Source: Ascidiaceihabitans sp034111945 (GTDB taxonomy: Bacteria > Pseudomonadota > Alphaproteobacteria > Rhodobacterales > Rhodobacteraceae). Taken from it: a stretch of 64,000 nt of DNA. A program made the translations under genes and the position numbers. The stretch's first letter is position 1. Each line of letters opens with the position of its first letter. The notes beneath the pieces were generated by a model that saw nothing but the letters and a program-made list of their open reading frames with translations, made no database searches and was not told the origin of the DNA. This document shows positions 33,022 through 42,257 of this stretch, one piece after another. Location: the NCBI GenBank assembly GCA_047626725.1, contig JBLHSG010000023.1:3775-67774 (forward strand). The letters are read 5' to 3'.

Positions 33022-34182
33022 ATGATTTACGGCCTGACAGACGAACAAAATATGATCGCGGACACTGTTCGATCCTTTGTGGAAAAAGAAATCTACCCGC
33101 ACGAAGAACTGGTTGAACGCACAGGTGAAGTGCCAAACGAGATTGCGCAAGAGATCAAGAAAAAGACGCTGGATCTAGGGTTTTACGCCTGTAATTTCCC
33201 AGAAAGCGTCGGGTGCGCAGGTCTGAATCATGTTGAATTTGCCTTGGTCGAACGCGAATTGGGGCGTGGATCGATGGCGCTAAACCACTTCTTTGGACGC
33301 CCGCAAAACATCTTGATGGCGTGCGAAGGGGACCAAGTAGAACGCTACCTAATGCCAGCAATTCGCGGCGAGCGGATGGACGCATTGGCGATGACCGAAC
33401 CTGGCGCGGGGTCTGACATTCGTGGCATGAAATGCGCGGCGGTGCGTGATGGTGGCGACTGGGTCGTGAACGGAACCAAACATTTTATTTCGGGCGCGGA
33501 ACACGCTGATTTTATCATTGTTTTCCTCGCAACAGGCGAAGACGACACACTCAAAGGCCCAAAGAAACGGATCACTGCGTTCTTGGTTGATCGGGGTACA
33601 CCCGGGTTCACAATTCGCGACGGTTACAAGTCGGTTAGCCATCGTGGATACAAGAACATGATACTCGATTTTGATGATTGCCGACTGCCTGACGCGCAAG
33701 TTTTAGGCGAGGTCGATGGTGGCTTCGCGGTGATGAATACTTGGTTGTATGCGACCCGAATTACGGTTGCGGCAATGTCTGTTGGCCGCGCGCGTCGTGC
33801 GTTTGATTATGCGCTTGATTACGCCGCACAGCGCGAACAATTCGGACAGCCGATTGGTAAATTTCAAGGTGTCAGCTTTCAACTGGCGGATATGATCACT
33901 GAAATCGATGCCGCTGATTTATTGACCGTCGCCGCCGCAGATCGGCTGGATAAAGGGCTGCCTGCGAACCGCGAAATTGCATCAGCAAAACTATATGCGT
34001 CCGAGATGTTGGCGCGGGTTACCGATGCCGCAATTCAAGTTCATGGCGGAATGGGTTTGATGGATGATTTCCCGCTGGAACGGTTTTGGCGTGATGCCCG
34101 AGTAGAACGAATTTGGGACGGTACTTCGGAAATCCAACGCCACATTATCAGTCGCGAAATGCTGCGCGCGCTAGGGGCGTGA
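33022..34182 (+). CDS. Acyl-CoA dehydrogenase with Asp at the catalytic-base position
   Basis: A 386-residue FAD flavoenzyme that would introduce an alpha-beta double bond into an acyl-CoA, or reduce one as CaiA does. Domain order is normal: N-terminal helices, a middle beta domain with MTEPGAGSDIRGM and HFISGA, then a C-terminal helical domain with QVHGGMGLMDDFPLER. The motif around the usual catalytic Glu reads RIWDGTSEIQR, with Asp366 where medium-chain enzymes have Glu. ATG 33022 is used; a TTG just before it is less likely. It lies 38 bases after the aldolase gene. Confidence 0.9.
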   Translation: MIYGLTDEQNMIADTVRSFVEKEIYPHEELVERTGEVPNEIAQEIKKKTLDLGFYACNFPESVGCAGLNHVEFALVERELGRGSMALNHFFGRPQNILMACEGDQVERYLMPAIRGERMDALAMTEPGAGSDIRGMKCAAVRDGGDWVVNGTKHFISGAEHADFIIVFLATGEDDTLKGPKKRITAFLVDRGTPGFTIRDGYKSVSHRGYKNMILDFDDCRLPDAQVLGEVDGGFAVMNTWLYATRITVAAMSVGRARRAFDYALDYAAQREQFGQPIGKFQGVSFQLADMITEIDAADLLTVAAADRLDKGLPANREIASAKLYASEMLARVTDAAIQVHGGMGLMDDFPLERFWRDARVERIWDGTSEIQRHIISREMLRALGA

Positions 34183-34205
34183 GCGGTTTAACCAGGGACG
34201 ATCCG

Positions 34206-36233
34206 ATGCGTCCAAGGTCGAAAAATACACGTGATTTGTCACGGCTGCTACGACCGAAATCGATTGCGGTAATCGGTGGCGGTGCATGGTGTGATCAGAT
34301 CATTCACCAGTGTCAGGTGATGGGGTATCGCGGTGATGTGTGGATGGTTCACCCAAAAGGTGCCGTTGTGCGTGGCGTGCATTCTGTGCCGGCGATTGCG
34401 GATTTACCGGGTGTTCCAGATGCCGTTTTTGTTGGCGTTAACCGACACCTTAGCGTCAAATTAGTCGCCGAATTGTCTGCATTAGGTGCAGGCGGCGCGG
34501 TTTGTTTTGCATCTGGTTTTTCCGAAGCAGCGGCCGAAGATGACGCAGCCCATGACTTACAATCGCAATTGGTCGCTGCTGCAGGTGACATGCCGATCCT
34601 GGGGCCCAATTGTTACGGGTTTATCAACGCACTTGATAACGCATTGTTGTGGCCAGATCAGCACGGGTGCGTGCCTGTAGATCGCGGCGTTGCCATCCTG
34701 ACGCAATCCTCGAACATCGCGATAAACCTAACGATGCAGCAACGCGCGCTGCCGATTGCCTACACCATTGCATGCGGAAACATGGCGCAAACCAGTCAGG
34801 CCCAGATCGCGCTTGCGCTGTTGGACGATCCGCGCGTGACAGCGATTGGGTTACACATCGAAGGATTCGGTGACACCAATGAATGGTTTGATCTGTCGCA
34901 AAAAGCGTACGCGCAGGGCGTCCCACTGATCGCGCTCAAGGTTGGAAAATCCGATCAAGCGCAAAACGCGACGGTCTCGCACACTGCATCGCTTGCTGGT
35001 AGTGACGCAGGTGCCGAGGCATTGTTGCGTCGTTTGGGCATTGGTCGTGTCCACGATCTGCCGACGTTCCTAGAGACGCTCAAGCTGTTGCATTGCAATG
35101 GCCCACTTGATGCGCAAACACTGTCTTCAGTCAGTTGTTCCGGGGGCGAGGCAAGCCTTGCTGCGGACACTGCACATGGCAGGGGCATGGCATTTCCGCC
35201 CCTGACGGTTGATCAAAAAAAGGCTCTAAAGAACGCTTTAGGGCCTATGGTGGCCTTGTCTAATCCGCTTGATTATAACACCTACGTCTGGCGTGATGCG
35301 CAGGCAATGACCGACGCGTGGTTGCCAATGGCCGCCCTGCATATTGGGCTAACTTTGTTGATCGTGGACTATCCACGCACCGATGCGTCTGACTGGATTT
35401 GTGCGACAATTGCTGCAATTGCGGTCCGTGAAAAAAGCGGTCGACCTGTTGCTGTTGTCGCCACATTGCCGGAATTGATGCCGCAAGATGTTGCCGAAAC
35501 TTTGATGGCAGCGAGCGTCACACCGATCAATGGACTAAGCGAAGCAATTGCTGCAGCCGAAGTTGCCGCGACCATGCGCCTGCCTGATGATCGTCCGCCA
35601 TTGCATGCAGGTGCCGATCGCGACGGTTCGTCGATATCCGAAGCTCAAGCCAAGCAAGCCTTGGCGGCATTTGGCGTGACGGTTCCGCGTAATTCCACAA
35701 GCGTCGAAGGTGCTGATGGCCTTTCTCCTCCCTTTGCGATCAAAGGCATGGGGTTTGCGCATAAATCCGAAATGGGCGCTGTAAAGCTGAACGTTGGTCG
35801 CGCAGAATTGGCCGATGCGGTTGCCGCTTTGCCCGGAATGTCAGTGTTAATCGAAGAAATGGTCCGAGGCGCAGTCGCCGAAATGTTGGTCGGGGTTGTC
35901 CGCGACCCGGCACACGGTTTTGTGCTGACTTTAGGTGCTGGCGGGGTGCTGACAGAACTGTTGCAAGACACGGTATCGTTGCTGATTCCTGCGAAACAGG
36001 CTGATGTGCAACATGCCCTCACGACGCTGAAATCATACAAATTACTGACCGGATTTCGCGGCAAACCAGCAGCAAATATCGACGCTTTGGTCACGGCAAT
36101 CATGGCGGTACAGGCCTATGTGGTTGCCCACGCTGATACGATCAGCGAAGTTGAAATTAACCCGATGATGTGTACGCCGGACGCTGCGATTGCTGCTGAT
36201 GCGTTGATCCGAATTTGTCCCGAAAGGACCTGA
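34206..36233 (+). CDS. Acyl-CoA ligase, ADP-forming (acetate-CoA ligase family, fused subunits)
   Basis: A 675-residue protein fusing the CoA-binding, succinyl-CoA ligase-like and ATP-grasp domains of the ADP-forming acyl-CoA synthetases. Visible pieces are the N-terminal KSIAVIGGGAWCDQI, the ILGPNCYGFINA block, the phospho-His region VSHTASLAGSDAG and the C-terminal ATP-grasp part FAIKGMGFAHKSEMGAVKLN. Such enzymes activate an organic acid with ATP and CoA, giving ADP. The start ATG 34206 follows AGGGA. It probably supplies the acyl-CoA for the neighbouring dehydrogenase and CaiD-like hydratase. The acid is unknown. Confidence 0.85.
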   Translation: MRPRSKNTRDLSRLLRPKSIAVIGGGAWCDQIIHQCQVMGYRGDVWMVHPKGAVVRGVHSVPAIADLPGVPDAVFVGVNRHLSVKLVAELSALGAGGAVCFASGFSEAAAEDDAAHDLQSQLVAAAGDMPILGPNCYGFINALDNALLWPDQHGCVPVDRGVAILTQSSNIAINLTMQQRALPIAYTIACGNMAQTSQAQIALALLDDPRVTAIGLHIEGFGDTNEWFDLSQKAYAQGVPLIALKVGKSDQAQNATVSHTASLAGSDAGAEALLRRLGIGRVHDLPTFLETLKLLHCNGPLDAQTLSSVSCSGGEASLAADTAHGRGMAFPPLTVDQKKALKNALGPMVALSNPLDYNTYVWRDAQAMTDAWLPMAALHIGLTLLIVDYPRTDASDWICATIAAIAVREKSGRPVAVVATLPELMPQDVAETLMAASVTPINGLSEAIAAAEVAATMRLPDDRPPLHAGADRDGSSISEAQAKQALAAFGVTVPRNSTSVEGADGLSPPFAIKGMGFAHKSEMGAVKLNVGRAELADAVAALPGMSVLIEEMVRGAVAEMLVGVVRDPAHGFVLTLGAGGVLTELLQDTVSLLIPAKQADVQHALTTLKSYKLLTGFRGKPAANIDALVTAIMAVQAYVVAHADTISEVEINPMMCTPDAAIAADALIRICPERT

Positions 36234-36234
36234 A

Positions 36235-37014
36235 ATGAACCCGATCAAAACCCGTCGCGAAGGTGCGATTTTAGAAGTCACCTTGGATCGCCCCAAAGCC
36301 AACGCGATTGATCTGGTGACCAGCCGTATCATGGGCAAAGTGTTCGCTGATTTTCGCGATGATCCGGAACTGCGCGTGGCGATTATTACTGGCGGCGGCG
36401 ACAAATTCTTTTGCCCGGGCTGGGATCTAAAGGCAGCAGCAGACGGGGACGAAGTCGATGGCGATTACGGTGTTGGCGGGTTTGGTGGTCTGCAAGAATT
36501 GCGCGATCTGAACAAGCCAGTGATCGCGGCAGTGAATGGTATTTGTTGCGGTGGCGGTCTTGAACTGGCGTTAAGTGCTGACATTATTCTGGCCGCCGAT
36601 CACGCCAGTTTTGCGTTGCCAGAAATCCGGTCAGGGACAGTTGCAGATGCCGCTAGCGTTAAGTTGCCCAAGCGTATTCCCTACCATATTGCGATGGAAT
36701 TACTGCTGACTGGCCGCTGGTTTGACGTGCAAGAAGCCAACCGTTGGGGCATCGTGAACGAGATCATCGCCGGCCCTGAATTGATGGACCGCGCCTGGGA
36801 TTTGGCGCGTTTGCTCGCTTCTGGCCCTCCACTGGTTTATGCGGCGATAAAAGAGGTCGTGCGTGATGCCGAGGATTCAAAATTTCAGGACAGCATGAAC
36901 CGGATCACAAAGCGTCAGTTAGGCTCCATCGACACGCTGTATGCGTCCGAAGATCAGCTAGAAGGCGCAAAGGCATTTGCCGAAAAACGCGATCCAGTTT
37001 GGAAGGGTCGCTAA
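36235..37014 (+). CDS. CaiD-like enoyl-CoA hydratase (crotonobetainyl-CoA hydratase homologue)
   Basis: A 259-residue crotonase-fold protein strikingly like E. coli CaiD from end to end: the N-terminal ILEVTLDRPKANAID, the middle FFCPGWDLKAAA, NKPVIAAVNG and the C-terminal AFAEKRDPVWKGR. The two acidic residues used by CaiD are both present (GGGLELAL and FALPEIRSG). The oxyanion-hole region VADAASVKLPK differs from the PDSGGVLRLPK I remember for E. coli. It starts one base after the CoA ligase stop. Carnitinyl/crotonobetainyl-CoA is the best guess for substrate, though a related trimethylamino or other hydroxy-acyl CoA is possible. CaiB is not present. Confidence 0.85.
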   Translation: MNPIKTRREGAILEVTLDRPKANAIDLVTSRIMGKVFADFRDDPELRVAIITGGGDKFFCPGWDLKAAADGDEVDGDYGVGGFGGLQELRDLNKPVIAAVNGICCGGGLELALSADIILAADHASFALPEIRSGTVADAASVKLPKRIPYHIAMELLLTGRWFDVQEANRWGIVNEIIAGPELMDRAWDLARLLASGPPLVYAAIKEVVRDAEDSKFQDSMNRITKRQLGSIDTLYASEDQLEGAKAFAEKRDPVWKGR

Positions 37015-37637
37015 CGCTTTCTGAAGAGCGCGACGTATCCGGTGTCTTTGGCGTAATCGCCAGTGGCATCGGCGCTGTAGATAGGCTGTTCTGTCAGGGT
37101 AAAGTCGCGAATATGTGGCTCTAAATAGGCTAATTTCGCCTCAAACCCTTGCGCTGTGTAATGCTGTGCATTGATTGACAATGCGATCCACCCGCCCGAT
37201 CGCGTGACCCGCAATACTTCGTCCAATGCCTCTGGTCCGACGTGCCCGTGGGTAAATGTGCCAGAACTAACGACGCCCGCATAAGCGCCATCTGCGACGT
37301 CTAATCCGGCCAATATGTCGCCAAAAAAAAGTGTCGTGTAGATGTGTTTGGCCCGTGCGACATCCAGCATTTCTGGCGAAATATCTGTCGCATCAACCAG
37401 ATCCAAACCACGTTCACGCAGTGCTTGGCCGCATAATCCGGTCCCTGCACCAACGTCCAAAACCGGTTGATACCCACCCGCATTCACATAGGCCCGCGCG
37501 ACATGTTCGTGCATGATATAGCTATGCGCAGCGGCAAATGTATCGTCGTAAGTGTCGGCCCAATCCTTGTACAATTGCACAGAATCCTCGGATGTTTTCA
37601 AATCGTACGCGCCGGTAAGCGAAGGTGTTTTTTCCAT
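37011..37637 (-). CDS. Class I SAM-dependent methyltransferase
   Basis: A 208-residue protein of the Methyltransf family. The SAM-binding motif I reads VLDVGAGTGLCGQAL, followed by DATDISPEMLDVAR (motif II acidic residue) and a motif-III-like stretch. The target, small molecule or lipid, cannot be inferred. The ATG at 37637 is used; a longer in-frame start would add a low-complexity leader overlapping the divergent SDR gene's upstream region. It converges on the CaiD-like gene and the stops overlap by three to four bases. Confidence 0.82.
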   Translation of the reverse strand: MEKTPSLTGAYDLKTSEDSVQLYKDWADTYDDTFAAAHSYIMHEHVARAYVNAGGYQPVLDVGAGTGLCGQALRERGLDLVDATDISPEMLDVARAKHIYTTLFFGDILAGLDVADGAYAGVVSSGTFTHGHVGPEALDEVLRVTRSGGWIALSINAQHYTAQGFEAKLAYLEPHIRDFTLTEQPIYSADATGDYAKDTGYVALFRKR

Positions 37638-37713
37638 GCACAAAGTTGAGCGCAGAACGCATAGCCGCGCAACCCCTCTTGCGCCTGCTTGCGGCAACGG
37701 CCACCTATAGGGC

Positions 37714-38568
37714 ATGACAAAAACAATGCTTTCCTTTGGGCACGGCTATTGCGCGCGTGAGATTGCCAAGACACTGCTGGCCGATGGTTGGCGCGTGATT
37801 GGCACGACCCGTTCCGAAGACAAGGCAGCGGATTTGCGCGCGACCGGCGTTGAGCCGTTGGTTTGGCCCGGCACCGATTTGACCAAAGCCATCGCACAGG
37901 CCGATCATATCCTGATTTCGGCTGGTCCTGACGGTGATGGTGATCCGGTGTTTAACGCGTGGGGTCCGCAAATTGCGGCGCGCGCCAAGGCACTAGATTG
38001 GGTCGGCTATTTGTCGACTACGGGTGTTTATGGAAATTTCGACGGTGCGTGGGTGGATGAAACGACGCCGCTGAACCCGACAACGCGACGTGGGCAATTG
38101 CGCAAGGCGGCCGAGGAAAATTGGCTATCAATGCCTGATTTGCCTGTGCATGTTTTCCGCCTTGCCGGTATTTACGGCCCTGATCGCGGCCCGTTTTCCA
38201 AGGTTCGCAATGGCACTGCCCGTCGTGTCATCAAGGAAAATCAGGTGTTCTCGCGCACTCACGTTCAAGACATCGCGCAGGTGGTTTTGGCATCAATCGC
38301 GCGGCCAAATCCCGGCGCTGCGTATAATGTGTGCGACAATGATCCGGCCCCGCCCCAAGACGTGATTGCCCACGCGGCTGAATTGCTTGGCATGCCTGTG
38401 CCACCTGCCATCGCATTTGAAGATGCGGATTTTACGCCCATGGCGCGCAGTTTTTACGCTGAGAACAAAAAAGTGCGCAATGACCGGATCAAAGATGACC
38501 TTGGTGTTACGCTGAAATATCCATCATATCGCGAAGGTTTGGCGGCCTTATTGGCGGATTCCGAATAA
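37714..38568 (+). CDS. SDR-family NAD(P)-dependent oxidoreductase (YeeZ-like)
   Basis: A 284-residue atypical SDR protein. The N-terminal dinucleotide motif is unusual: SFGHGYCAREIAKTLL, with GHGYCA in place of GxxGxxG, which is seen in the YeeZ group. A conserved ThrThrGlyValTyrGly-like STTGVYGNF block and an AGIYGPDRGP segment follow. The substrate is not known. It is divergent from the methyltransferase gene and precedes the sodium channel gene by 78 bases. No operon partner is evident. Confidence 0.8.
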   Translation: MTKTMLSFGHGYCAREIAKTLLADGWRVIGTTRSEDKAADLRATGVEPLVWPGTDLTKAIAQADHILISAGPDGDGDPVFNAWGPQIAARAKALDWVGYLSTTGVYGNFDGAWVDETTPLNPTTRRGQLRKAAEENWLSMPDLPVHVFRLAGIYGPDRGPFSKVRNGTARRVIKENQVFSRTHVQDIAQVVLASIARPNPGAAYNVCDNDPAPPQDVIAHAAELLGMPVPPAIAFEDADFTPMARSFYAENKKVRNDRIKDDLGVTLKYPSYREGLAALLADSE

Positions 38569-38646
38569 ATTACCGAATGCGTGCTATGGCCACCTTGTTG
38601 TGGCGGCGACCCGCTTGCATATAGGCGCAGTAACGAGGGATCACAG

Positions 38647-39435
38647 ATGACATTGCGGGATAAACTAAAAGCGCTTTTGGAGCGGTCGATTGTGCGAAAC
38701 GCCATTATCGGCGTGATCATTTTTAACGCGATTATTTTGGGTCTCGAGACCTCTGATTTTGTGATGGATCGCGCGGGTGGTTTGATCCTGCTGCTTGATA
38801 AAATTTGTCTTGGTATTTTTGTCGCCGAACTGGTTGCCAAAATGTTTGCGCACCGTTTTGCGTTCTTTCGCAACGGATGGAACCTGTTTGATTTCGTAAT
38901 CATCGGGATATCGCTGGTTCCAGCGGCGCAGGGGTTCTCGGCGTTGCGTGCCTTGCGTATTTTGCGTGTGCTGCGGGTTGTGTCAGCGGCGCCCAGTTTG
39001 CGCCGTGTGGTCGAAGGATTTATCACCGCGTTGCCAGGTATGGGGTCGGTGTTTTTGTTGATGGCGCTGATCTTTTACATTGCGTCTGTGATTGCGACAA
39101 AACTGTTTGGCACATCGTTCCCGGATTGGTTCGGATCGCTTGGCGGATCGGCGTATTCGCTGTTTCAAATCATGACGTTAGAAAGCTGGTCAATGGGCAT
39201 CGTGCGCCCCGTAATGGAGGTGTACCCGCTTGCGTGGCTGTTCTTTGTGCCGTTCATTATGGTGACCACGTTTGCGGTCGTGAACTTGTTGGTAGGTCTG
39301 ATCGTGAACTCGATGCAGGATGCCCATCACGAGGAATCGGACGCGCAAACCAGCGACTATCGGGACGACGTGCAGGGGCGTTTGAAATCGATCGAACTGC
39401 ACCTAGAGGCACTGGCGCAACAGCAGAAAAAGTAA
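38647..39435 (+). CDS. Voltage-gated sodium channel, NaChBac/NavAb type
   Basis: A 262-residue subunit of a tetrameric ion channel. S1-S3 span about residues 17-90. S4 carries four regularly spaced arginines (Arg101, 104, 107, 110) in SALRALRILRVLRVV. The pore has S5, then the selectivity filter TLESWSM (177-183), identical to that of NavAb, and S6 (about 198-224). A short C-terminal coiled coil follows (about 240-262). The filter Glu179 gives Na+ selectivity. Marine roseobacters are known to have such channels. ATG 38647 starts directly before S1. It is a single gene, convergent on dxs. Confidence 0.93.
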   Translation: MTLRDKLKALLERSIVRNAIIGVIIFNAIILGLETSDFVMDRAGGLILLLDKICLGIFVAELVAKMFAHRFAFFRNGWNLFDFVIIGISLVPAAQGFSALRALRILRVLRVVSAAPSLRRVVEGFITALPGMGSVFLLMALIFYIASVIATKLFGTSFPDWFGSLGGSAYSLFQIMTLESWSMGIVRPVMEVYPLAWLFFVPFIMVTTFAVVNLLVGLIVNSMQDAHHEESDAQTSDYRDDVQGRLKSIELHLEALAQQQKK

Positions 39436-39439
39436 CGCC

Positions 39440-41380
39440 TTAGGCGCGTGCTTCACCTATCGTTGCGATCCCCATCACGTCCAAAACCTTGGCCTCGATG
39501 TCGGCCGCGTTCAGTTTCGCATCGGCGTACATGTCTTCGGGATTGGCGTGATCAATAAACGTGTCTGGCAGGACCATGGAGCGGAATTTTAAACCGTGAT
39601 CAAACACACCTTCTTCGGCCAGCATTTGGGCGACGTGGCTGCCAAAGCCGCCAATAGCGCCTTCTTCGATCGTGATCAGCGCGTCGTGGTTTGCGGCCAA
39701 TTCCAGTATCATGTCCCGATCCAGCGGTTTCGCAAAACGTGCATCGGCAATGGTTGGCGTGATGCCTTTTGCGGCCAGGCTTTCTGCGGCTTTTTGCACT
39801 TCGGACAGGCGGGTTCCAAAGGATAGCAGCGCGACTTGTGCGCCGGTTTGAATCATCCGACCTTTGCCAATTTCCAGCGGAGTTCCGCGTTCAGGCAACT
39901 CGACGCCGTTGCCTTCGCCGCGCGGGAAACGGAACGCGATTGGCCCGTCATCATGCACGGCGGCCGTTGCAACCATGTGCGCCAATTCGGCCTCGTCTGC
40001 GGCGGCCATCACCACAAATCCAGGCAAATTGGCCAGATAGGCGACGTCAAATGCGCCCGCGTGTGTGGCCCCGTCCGCCCCGACCAATCCGGCGCGGTCG
40101 ATGGCAAACCGGACAGGCAAACGTTGGATCGCCACGTCATGCACAACCTGGTCATAGCCGCGTTGCAAGAATGTTGAATACATCGCGCAAAACGGTTTCA
40201 TCCCGCCTGCGGCCAATGCTGCCGAAAATGTCACGCCGTGCTGTTCTGCGATCCCGACATCAAAGCAGCGGCTGGGATAGCGTTCGGCGAACAGGTTTAG
40301 GCCCGTTCCGTCTGGCATCGCCGCTGTCACGGCGCAGATTTTGTCGTCAAGCGCGGCTTCTTTCAGCAAAAATTCCGAGAACACTTTGGTGTAGCTGGGC
40401 GCATTACTGGGCGCTTTTTTCTGCTCGCCTGTGACCACGTTAAATTTGGACACGCCGTGCCCTTTGTCACGGGCCTGTTCTGCGGGGCCATACCCTTTGC
40501 CCTTTTTTGTCAGAACGTGGATCAGAATTGGGCCGGTCGCACGTTGTTTGACAGTGCGCAAAACCGGCAGCAATTGGTTCAGATCGTGCCCGTCAATCGG
40601 CCCCAAATAGCTAAAGCCCAACTGTTCAAACAAGGTGCCGCCGACAGTCATGCCCTTTAGCATATCTTTGGCGCGACGGGCCCCTTCACGGAATGGTTCG
40701 GGGAGCAGGCTTACGGCGCCTTTGGCGACAGCTTTGAAATCCTGAAACGGTTCTTCGGCATATAGTCGCGATAAATAGGCCGACATCGCACCGACGGGTG
40801 GGGCGATCGACATTTCGTTGTCATTCAGGATCACGATCAGGCGTTTGCCCAAATGACCCGCGTTGTTCATCGCCTCGTAAGCCATGCCTGCTGACATTGA
40901 TCCGTCGCCAATAACGGCAATTGCGTCGCCCAATCCTTCGGGTGTGACGCCGCCCAAATCGCGCGCGACGGCAAACCCCAAGGCGGCGGAAATTGATGTC
41001 GAACTATGCGCGGCCCCGAACGGATCGTAAGGCGATTCAGATCGTTTGGTGAACCCGCTAAGCCCGTCTTTTTGGCGCAAAGTCCGGATGCGATCACGCC
41101 GTTCTGTCAGGATTTTATGAGGGTAACATTGGTGTCCGACATCCCAGATGATCTTGTCCCGTGGGGTGTCGAAAACTGCGTGCAACGCGACGGTCAGTTC
41201 CACAACGCCAAGGCCAGCGCCCAGATGTCCGCCTGTCACCGAAACGGCCGAAACTGTTTCACTGCGCAATTCACCAGCCAGCTGGATCAACTGTCGGTCT
41301 GACAATTGGTCCATGTCGGATGGCCGCTGGATTGTATCCAGAAGCGGGGTATTTGGGCGATCGTCTGGCTGAGCGGTCAT
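39440..41380 (-). CDS. dxs: 1-deoxy-D-xylulose-5-phosphate synthase
   Basis: A 646-residue thiamine-diphosphate enzyme joining pyruvate and glyceraldehyde 3-phosphate in the first step of the MEP isoprenoid pathway. Visible are the GHQCYPHKILTERR substrate site, the TPP motif GDGSMSAGMAYEAMNNAGH and the conserved Glu-containing DVGIAEQHGVTF. The C-terminal transketolase domain ends near residue 640. ATG 41380 gives the usual N-terminus. It follows ispA closely on the minus strand in the order deacetylase-like, xseB, ispA, dxs. Confidence 0.95.
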   Translation of the reverse strand: MTAQPDDRPNTPLLDTIQRPSDMDQLSDRQLIQLAGELRSETVSAVSVTGGHLGAGLGVVELTVALHAVFDTPRDKIIWDVGHQCYPHKILTERRDRIRTLRQKDGLSGFTKRSESPYDPFGAAHSSTSISAALGFAVARDLGGVTPEGLGDAIAVIGDGSMSAGMAYEAMNNAGHLGKRLIVILNDNEMSIAPPVGAMSAYLSRLYAEEPFQDFKAVAKGAVSLLPEPFREGARRAKDMLKGMTVGGTLFEQLGFSYLGPIDGHDLNQLLPVLRTVKQRATGPILIHVLTKKGKGYGPAEQARDKGHGVSKFNVVTGEQKKAPSNAPSYTKVFSEFLLKEAALDDKICAVTAAMPDGTGLNLFAERYPSRCFDVGIAEQHGVTFSAALAAGGMKPFCAMYSTFLQRGYDQVVHDVAIQRLPVRFAIDRAGLVGADGATHAGAFDVAYLANLPGFVVMAAADEAELAHMVATAAVHDDGPIAFRFPRGEGNGVELPERGTPLEIGKGRMIQTGAQVALLSFGTRLSEVQKAAESLAAKGITPTIADARFAKPLDRDMILELAANHDALITIEEGAIGGFGSHVAQMLAEEGVFDHGLKFRSMVLPDTFIDHANPEDMYADAKLNAADIEAKVLDVMGIATIGEARA

Positions 41381-41390
41381 GGCCGTTTTC

Positions 41391-42257
41391 CTAGCTTTTT
41401 CGTGCAACGACGAAGGCTGCGGCGTGACGCAAATTATGCGCGTCCTCGCCATATATACTTAATGCGTCTGACGCAGATTCCACCAGTTGGGTAGCGCGGC
41501 GTTTCGCCTCGTCTAGTCCTAACAGTGATACGAATGTGGCTTTGCCTGCGTCCGCGTCTTTTGCTGTGGCTTTGCCAAGGGTTGCGGCGTCGCCTGTCAC
41601 ATCCAAAATATCGTCGGCAATTTGAAAGGCGAGGCCAAGGGCGCGCGCGTAGGTTTGCAAGGGCGTGATATCAGCGCCGCCCATACGCGCACCAGCAGTT
41701 GCAGACCATTCGATCAGCGCGCCGGTTTTACCAGCCTGAAGGGTCGTAATTTGATCCAAAGACAACGGTGTTTCTGATGTTTCAGCGGCAATGTCTAACG
41801 CTTGACCCAGTACCATTCCTTGCGCGCCACTGGCTTTTGCAAGGCTTAGCGCCAGATCCGCGCGCACAGATCCATCGCCAACTTCGGGTCGTGACACCAG
41901 TTCAAACGCCAGTGATTGCAACGCATCACCTGCCAAAACAGCAGTCGCATCGTCCCATTTCACATGCACAGTTGGCTGGCCACGTCGCAGATTATCATCG
42001 TCCATACAGGGCAAATCATCGTGCACCAGCGAATAGGCGTGCAAGGCTTCGATCCCTGTTGCGGGCCAGATCGCTTTTGCCGGATCAACACCAGACAGAC
42101 GCGCAGATTCCATCACTAAAAAGGCACGCAAACGTTTGCCGCCGTTGGTGGCATGCGCCATCGCGTGAACAACCGGCAAGTCATCCAATGCGCCAAGAAC
42201 GGCATTAAATTGCGCCTGAACTGCGTCCGCGCATTCTGTCAATCGGGCAGAAAACAT
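41391..42257 (-). CDS. ispA: Polyprenyl (farnesyl) diphosphate synthase
   Basis: A 288-residue trans-prenyltransferase. The first aspartate-rich motif is DDLPCMDDD (80-88) and the second QIADDILD, both needed for Mg2+ and diphosphate binding. The length and motif spacing fit IspA (FPP or GPP synthase). The ATG overlaps the xseB stop by one base (TGATG), and dxs begins ten bases downstream, so the IPP/DMAPP-consuming and pathway-initiating steps are encoded together. Confidence 0.93.
   Translation of the reverse strand: MFSARLTECADAVQAQFNAVLGALDDLPVVHAMAHATNGGKRLRAFLVMESARLSGVDPAKAIWPATGIEALHAYSLVHDDLPCMDDDNLRRGQPTVHVKWDDATAVLAGDALQSLAFELVSRPEVGDGSVRADLALSLAKASGAQGMVLGQALDIAAETSETPLSLDQITTLQAGKTGALIEWSATAGARMGGADITPLQTYARALGLAFQIADDILDVTGDAATLGKATAKDADAGKATFVSLLGLDEAKRRATQLVESASDALSIYGEDAHNLRHAAAFVVARKS

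Noticed and set aside
39769..40434. 221-codon Arg-rich frame on the plus strand within dxs
   Set aside because: Antisense shadow in a conserved gene; low-complexity Arg/Pro composition.
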